Assembly (NCBI GenBank): GCA_019925795.1
Contig: CM034307.1
Coordinates: 21,845,197 to 21,909,196, forward strand
Reading direction: 5' to 3'
Origin: Dendrobium chrysotoxum
Taxonomy: Eukaryota > Streptophyta > Magnoliopsida > Asparagales > Orchidaceae
Length of the DNA: 64,000 nucleotides
In this document: positions 58,426 through 64,000 of the stretch, piece by piece
Layout of the letters: each line of letters opens with the position of its first letter
Position numbering within the stretch: the stretch's first letter is position 1
The notes under the pieces: model-generated
Told to the model about the DNA's origin: nothing
The model's input: the letters and a program-made list of their open reading frames with translations, nothing else
The model's database searches: none
Made by a program: the position numbers and the translations under genes

Positions 58426-59629
58426 TCCATTGAATCAGTCTTCAGGTTTAAGTCTGCTTTTACGGTATCCTATAGACTTTAAGTTCACTTTTTTGACATT
58501 CTTTCCTCATTTAAAATCTTTTAGTGATCCACTTGTGGCACCATCTTAGTTCAAATTTTAATTTCCCTATTTAGAATCATTACCTTTCAAGCCCTGATCA
58601 TTGAAATCTCTTCAAATTTTGTTGGTCGCTTTGTTCAATGCCAACATGTGTGATTTACTTTTTAATTTTATAACACCTATTGGGGGTCTATTTGATGACC
58701 TCTTTTTGAGTGAGATCAATCTTCTAAAATAAAAATCTAATCCATCACAGTTCTTTGGCATTGTGATCTGATCATTGACCAACAAAATCCACATCTACCT
58801 TTGGATTGTTATTTTATCATCTTACCAATCATTCTAAAAAATAATATTGATTGTCAAAGGCGTGATCACTGTAAAACTAAATATCCTTTAATCATTAACC
58901 CTCATTGACTAATTCAAAATTCAAACAAAAATTAAACCTTAAATCCTTTAGTTGCTTGTCACTACTGATTCTCACCTGATCATTTATTTAATCACTAACA
59001 ATCATGATTGATTGTCAATGATTTAAAAATGTTAAACCCAAAACCCCTCTAAATCATTGACCAAATTAGATCTAAATTAAATCCATTGACCAAACCTCAA
59101 ATGTCAAACATTAAAATGCATTGCTCAAAGTCAAACCCCAAAATCTATTAGACCATAACCTATTTTTTGACAAATTTCAATCACCTTAAAACCCAACCAA
59201 ATGACCATGGATTCATGATTGGTTTATTGAATATTTACTAGGCATATCCTTAGGATCAACCATACCAATTTGGTAGCATTCAAAGACACCTAACCCTTGA
59301 AACTCAAAGCATTTTCGTAGGCTACAAAACCTTCAATTATTTATAGCCTACACCACTAGACATGAAAAATTATAAAAATTGACATTGGAAGCTTCCCAAA
59401 CTCATTGAACATCATCATTGACATAAGCATCATACATTGAGCTCTTGGTGGACCTTAGTTGACAATTGTTGACCATGGTGCCACCAAAACCCTAAAACCC
59501 AAAAACTCTTGAAATTGGAATTCCTTTAAACTTCGAAACAACCTAGTCAAACAAAGCCATTAAACCTCCTCTAACACATCTCATATTTGAAATGGAGTGC
59601 AATGAACTTAACACCAACCTTAGGTTAAC

Positions 59630-59975
59630 TTTGGTTGACCAAGTCAACTTAGGTTAACCAAAGGGGATCCATTAAACCTTATATACCTACATGTCATGCA
59701 TCTAAACCTCTCCATTTCATAAAACTTTGTCTAACATGTACAAAACATCATTTGGAATGAGTTAGAACAAATCCTTACCCATGGTCCTATCTCGTTGACC
59801 AAGTCAACCTTGGTTGACAAAATAAAGCATAAGACATTCAAACATACATTTCATATATGGAGACTTTATTATGCATTAAGACCTCTTCTAATAGGTTTCA
59901 AATGTCATTTAGAATTTGTTGGACCTTACCCTAACCCTTGGTTTAGCCTAGTTGACCAAGTCAACCTTGGTTGAC
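59630..59975. promoter_or_regulatory. Cluster of TTGACC (W-box-like) inverted pairs
   Basis: Three inverted pairs of the form gttgaccaagtcaac occur at 59634-59648, 59794-59808 and 59951-59965, the last two followed by cttggttgac. TTGAC[C/T] is the WRKY transcription factor core. They lie about 0.6-1 kb before the TATA box at 60588. Confidence 0.5.
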
Positions 59976-60587
59976 TAAGCATATATACAATAAAATCTTA
60001 TTCAATTATTTTAACTCAAACATACCCAACCCAAATTAAATATATGGGACTGTCCATGAGGTCCTTAGGAACCAACCCTAGGTGACCCAACCTGACTAGT
60101 CACACGGCTTGACCCAAGTGCCTAAAGCCACTTACCATTGAGCCAAAATCCAACATATGTTAAATTGGGTCAACCAAACCTTGCATTGGATGCCTAGTAA
60201 TCCCTTACATCCCCCTTGATCTGCCCAGCCTTTGGGTTAGCTTGGGTCAGCCAATTGGGATGACCCAAAGCCTCCTAAATAATTAATCTTGAATCACATT
60301 GCATGATCAGACCTTACCCAGCCCAATTGACCCATGGATTAAGCTCATGAACATTCCAAAGATCTGCCAGCTCAACCTCCCCCTATATAGTTGTTGTAGC
60401 CTACAAAAATCTTATAAATCAACCACATGGCCTATGGATTCAACCCAAGCTTGTAAGCCATGTGACCTTAAGCCTTAGAACTCTCCAGAATAATTCATTG
60501 GGCTCCATGTTATCATCCCAAGCTAGCCTAGTGGCCTGAGAGGGTCTATATTCATCCAATTTACTAGCTAAGTGCATTGCCTAATGC

Positions 60588-60599
60588 CTATAAATAACC
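60588..60599 (+). promoter_or_regulatory. TATA box in the candidate LTR
   Basis: ctataaataacc, a good match to the plant TATA consensus, placed in the candidate LTR. Function is inferred from sequence only. Confidence 0.45.
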
Positions 60600-60999
60600 T
60601 AATTTTTTAATGAACAAGGGTTCTAATTTCTAATTTTAAAAGCATTCCTAGCACTCTAGGATTTAAATTCCATCTCCCAAGCCATTCTCGTGAAGGTTTC
60701 TAGCAAGTTCGAGCAAGCTCCGGCGAGCCCGTTCCGGCCAAACTCGTATATTTGGTCCACCCTTCCTCTGGTCATTCCATTTGAAGAAGAATCATTCGTG
60801 TTGTGCATACGAGCTTGCATAGGCTAAGACAACAAAAATTGGAGCATTATATAAGGTATTCCCCCATTCTCAAACTCTTAGGTTGGTAGGTCTGGTGAAT
60901 GTGAAATAAACCTCCAATCATATGGGATTTAAATGTTGGATTGAAGGTTAGGGGTTAGATGATGCTGTTTGAGAATTTTGATTGATTCTTGTCCTGCTG

Positions 61000-63900
61000 A
61001 TCTCTCATATTTGGCTAAAATATGCCTAAAGACTACAAATTTAGCAGGAGGTTGAAGTCAAAATCATAGCCATTCATTCCAATCAACCCTTCAATTGAGT
61101 CTCTTCTAATCCCATTGTTTTGTTTCACTTTAAATCATATATGTCTGATCGGATGGCTAGGTTTAAAATTTAATCATTCTATTAGTTCAACAATCATTGC
61201 TTTACCAATCAAACGATGCTGCATCTAAAAGCGTGGCAGTCAGTCTAATTTAATTTAATAATTTTTAAAAAATACATATAACTTACGAAATGCATAACTT
61301 CTCCATAAATTACCCAAATTAGGTGATCTTGGACTCTATGGATTCAGCTTGAGGAGTAGAATAGAAGTCTTAAGGTTGCATGCTTTAATTTCTTATATAT
61401 TAAAAGTAATTTCAAAAACACTGTCAGAGGTATTTCTAAAATTACACTTAAAATACATTTCATCATGAGGTGAAATTTATATAAATTATTCTTGCGTATG
61501 TGTTTTGCATACCCAAAAATTTTCAAATCTATTGAACACCTGTAAGGGCTACAATTAATTATTTCAAGTTCATAGGTCAATTTGTTGTCCTTTCAATGCA
61601 CATGAATCCATAGGGAATAAGGTTATATACTATAATATGTTAATTATGCTCTGTCCAAGGGTTGGAATACCATTTATTGCTACCCAATATCATGAATAGG
61701 TTTTCCAAATTAAGTCCCCTATGGTATAGTTATATTTACCTTAAGGAATTCATTTTGCAACCTAGGGGCTCTTTAATGAGCCCAAATTTAGTGGGTTTAA
61801 AGAAAATGTTCATATGAATATATGTTTCAAATTTTATTGCATTTGGAGGCCATTTGATCTGTCAATTAGTGAACCCAAATTCAATGCACATAATTGACCT
61901 AGGAAAATTAAAAATTTATAATAAATTTAATTAAATCAAAAAAATAAAAGGTAAGTGCCATACTGCTCAGAATTAAAAGCTTAACATAGTAAAACTAAAG
62001 CCCCTTGCAATTCAATCAAAATAAAATGTAATTTAAAAATCAACAAAAATTAATAATTAATTAAATAAGTAATTAAAAAATATTTTAAAATCCAAAATAA
62101 TTTTAAACATTTGTAATCTCCCCTAGAAGTCATTAGAAATATTTGGGGAAGATTTCAAGAGGTTTAAACTTGATTCGGTACTAAAATAAGAGATCATCTC
62201 TAATTAAATAATTAAATAATTCATTAAATAGGCTTAACTTAAAATCATAACTAATTATAGAAAAATCTAAATTAAACAAACTCAAAGGTATTTGACTCAT
62301 CTATGGGTCTAGTATTTATGAAAAATATAAAACTTCCATAAATTTTTATAAATAAAAAAGTCAATAATTGGTGAGTTCTAATTCTTTAAATATTTAAAAA
62401 ATACGAAAGTTCAATAAACCACCAAAAATTTAGTAAATGTATAATTCAATTAATTAAATAAGATAACCAACATTTGCACTTTATCAAAGAAGTTTTTAGG
62501 CTGGACTATCTCGGACTGTGGGGCTACATATCCTAAGGAGGCTTTGGACCTCGGGACCATTATAACAATGCCAAGAATGAATTAACAAAATATAAATATT
62601 AAATTGTAAAGTTAATAAAGTAGTAGTCAATAAATTAAATTAATTAAAAATTAGTAATAAAATACTTAAAATTTAAAGCTTTCATACCCTTATGCTTGAC
62701 TCCTTTTAGGAAGGTAAATATGTATTGGATTGAAAAGCGTAAGGATTAAAAAACTTAATTAAAACACAAGGATTCTATACAACCTATCTATATCATTTTG
62801 GAGGATGTGTAGCATATAAAATATGAGCCTACAACTCTCAAATCAATAACTTCTGGCACTTAGAAGCTATTGAGTGTTATGTTCTTTAAAACTTAAAGCT
62901 AAAAACTTTAAAAATTAAAACACCATTCTAAAATAAATTCAAATTTCTTAAATTTTAAAAATTAATTTCAAACCACCCTTCAATGACAATAAACAAATAA
63001 AATCAATTATAGGTAACTTTAAAATAATGAAACCTATGACCTATCCTAATCGCACAGCCTTATACACATACTTAGATGATTTGTTAGGATAACCAGCTCT
63101 AGCCTAGGTTAGGACGGTGATTTAGTTTGGTTTTCTGGAGTATCTTTCCTAGAGGGTACTCATGTGTGATTGCTTACTTTTCGTACTCTAGAAGTCATAA
63201 TTACATTTTTGTTAGTGCACATTTGGTCTAGGTTCTTATGCCGCTTTACTTTTCTATATACATTTACACAAGCATTGCATACACACACACACACACAAAC
63301 ACACAGATATATATATATATATATATATATATCCTACTCTCTTTTATATTTCTACAAAATTAAAATGTATTTAGGCAATTATGTAAATGCAAATGTAAAG
63401 GTAAATACAAATGTAAATATTTTAGATACTTATATAGCTAGATTGAGTTGTACAGTGTTAAGAGTTGTAAAAGATTTAAAGATAATTGTTTATATACATT
63501 GATAGGTTTCAAAAGGAAATGACTCATCTTCTATCAATGATCATTATCTTTTAAAATTCTATAGAATATCCAAAATCTAGGAGATTGAAGACTGAAATAA
63601 ATAATTATATTTAAATCTATATTTATATAGGGATAAAAAACCAAGCTTGTTGGTTCTGGGGCTTATCCACCTTTACTTTTAAGTAGACCCTGGGTTATAC
63701 TCTGAGAAATTATGAATGAATAATAATTTTTTATTTATACATTGTTGTTCATGCATCATTTCATTGCACGATTATGTACATATTACAAAGTCCTGATTAT
63801 AAAGTTTTCTAAATTATAATTTGTTGACTCTTATAATAGAGCCTATCTAATCATGCATTCATATAATGATTGATTGTGATTAAGATTGTTTGCTAGCAAC

Positions 63901-64000
63901 TCACTCTAGGCAAGTGCCTAAATTGTATACACCACTCAGTCTCTGCACATCCTTCCTGCTTTGTCCTACCATAACTACAAATGTAAATCAAAAGTTATAA
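61000..64000. other. Unassigned AT-rich sequence to the window end
   Basis: No gene recognised. It may include more of the candidate LTR. A (CA)n run at about 63280-63305 is followed by (TA)n at 63308-63332. Chance open frames at 61344-61580 and 63170-63502 match nothing; the second spans the microsatellite. Confidence 0.5.
63280..63332. repeat. (CA)n and (TA)n microsatellites
   Basis: Interrupted CA repeat followed by about 12 TA units. Confidence 0.9.

Larger units (their letters stand above)
58690..61000 (+). repeat. Candidate 3' LTR (start and end uncertain)
   Basis: Downstream of the minisatellite the sequence has LTR-like features: tgatgacctc after a G-rich run (58681-58690), repeated ttgacc words, a TATA box ctataaataacc at 60588-60599, and a change in composition. 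No matching 5' LTR was found in the window, so boundaries are a guess. Confidence 0.4.

Noticed and set aside
63170..63502. 110-residue plus-strand ORF near the window end
   Set aside because: It is extended by the CA and TA microsatellite (HTHTHTQTH and YIYIYI); no domain.
1..64000. CRISPR arrays, bacterial operons, tRNA or rRNA genes
   Set aside because: None seen. Regular repeats in the window are plant transposon or minisatellite sequence, and no cloverleaf-like segment was recognised apart from primer binding sites complementary to tRNA-Met.

Overview
This window is nuclear DNA of a flowering plant. It is AT-rich and dominated by decayed transposable elements. It carries the 3' end of one host gene with intact GT-AG splice sites, and no bacterial or organellar gene layout. 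The species cannot be told from the sequence.

Host gene: five in-frame exons on the + strand (22441-22515, 22626-22658, 22740-22820, 44909-44974, 45120-45284) encode the last 139 residues of a protein that looks like the plant DUF1664 coiled-coil family. The third and fourth exons are separated by a 22.1 kb intron packed with transposons. No 5' exon was recognised, so either the gene begins beyond the left edge or its 5' half is lost.

1-8950: an RNase H-bearing plant L1-type LINE on the minus strand (ORF1 with DUF4283 and a CCHC knuckle; ORF2 with endonuclease, RT, zf-RVT and RNase H). Its RNase H segment is interrupted by a complete minus-strand RTE-type LINE (97-3255) with a 17-bp target-site duplication (TSD).

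9000-16710: about 1.9 kb packed with short imperfect hairpins leads to a Ty3/gypsy gag pseudogene. The gag is split by a 4678-bp insertion with an exact 5-bp TSD. That insertion is three direct LTRs of about 1.5 kb separated by two 76-bp spacers, each holding little more than an initiator-tRNA-Met primer binding site. This is the most unusual object in the window.

16710-22440: mostly unassigned AT-rich sequence, one small TIR element and a stretch of repeated ccaatt-type words.

22821-44908 (giant intron): palindromic fold-back MITEs, two degenerate 1.9-kb direct repeats, two arrays of a roughly 160-bp tandem repeat, a second full-length RTE LINE with an 18-bp degenerate TSD, two 5'-truncated L1 3' ends (one with a 26-bp TSD), and a 1.96-kb TIR element that itself received a third, 5'-truncated RTE copy with a perfect 19-bp TSD.

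45285-64000: AT microsatellite in the gene's 3' UTR, paired TIR MITEs, tandem duplications, then a decayed plus-strand Ty3/gypsy pol of the Tat/Ogre type (protease fragment, RT, two RNase H domains, integrase, about 52.7-57.4 kb), followed by a 79-bp minisatellite and a candidate LTR with a TATA box. None of the transposon reading frames is intact.
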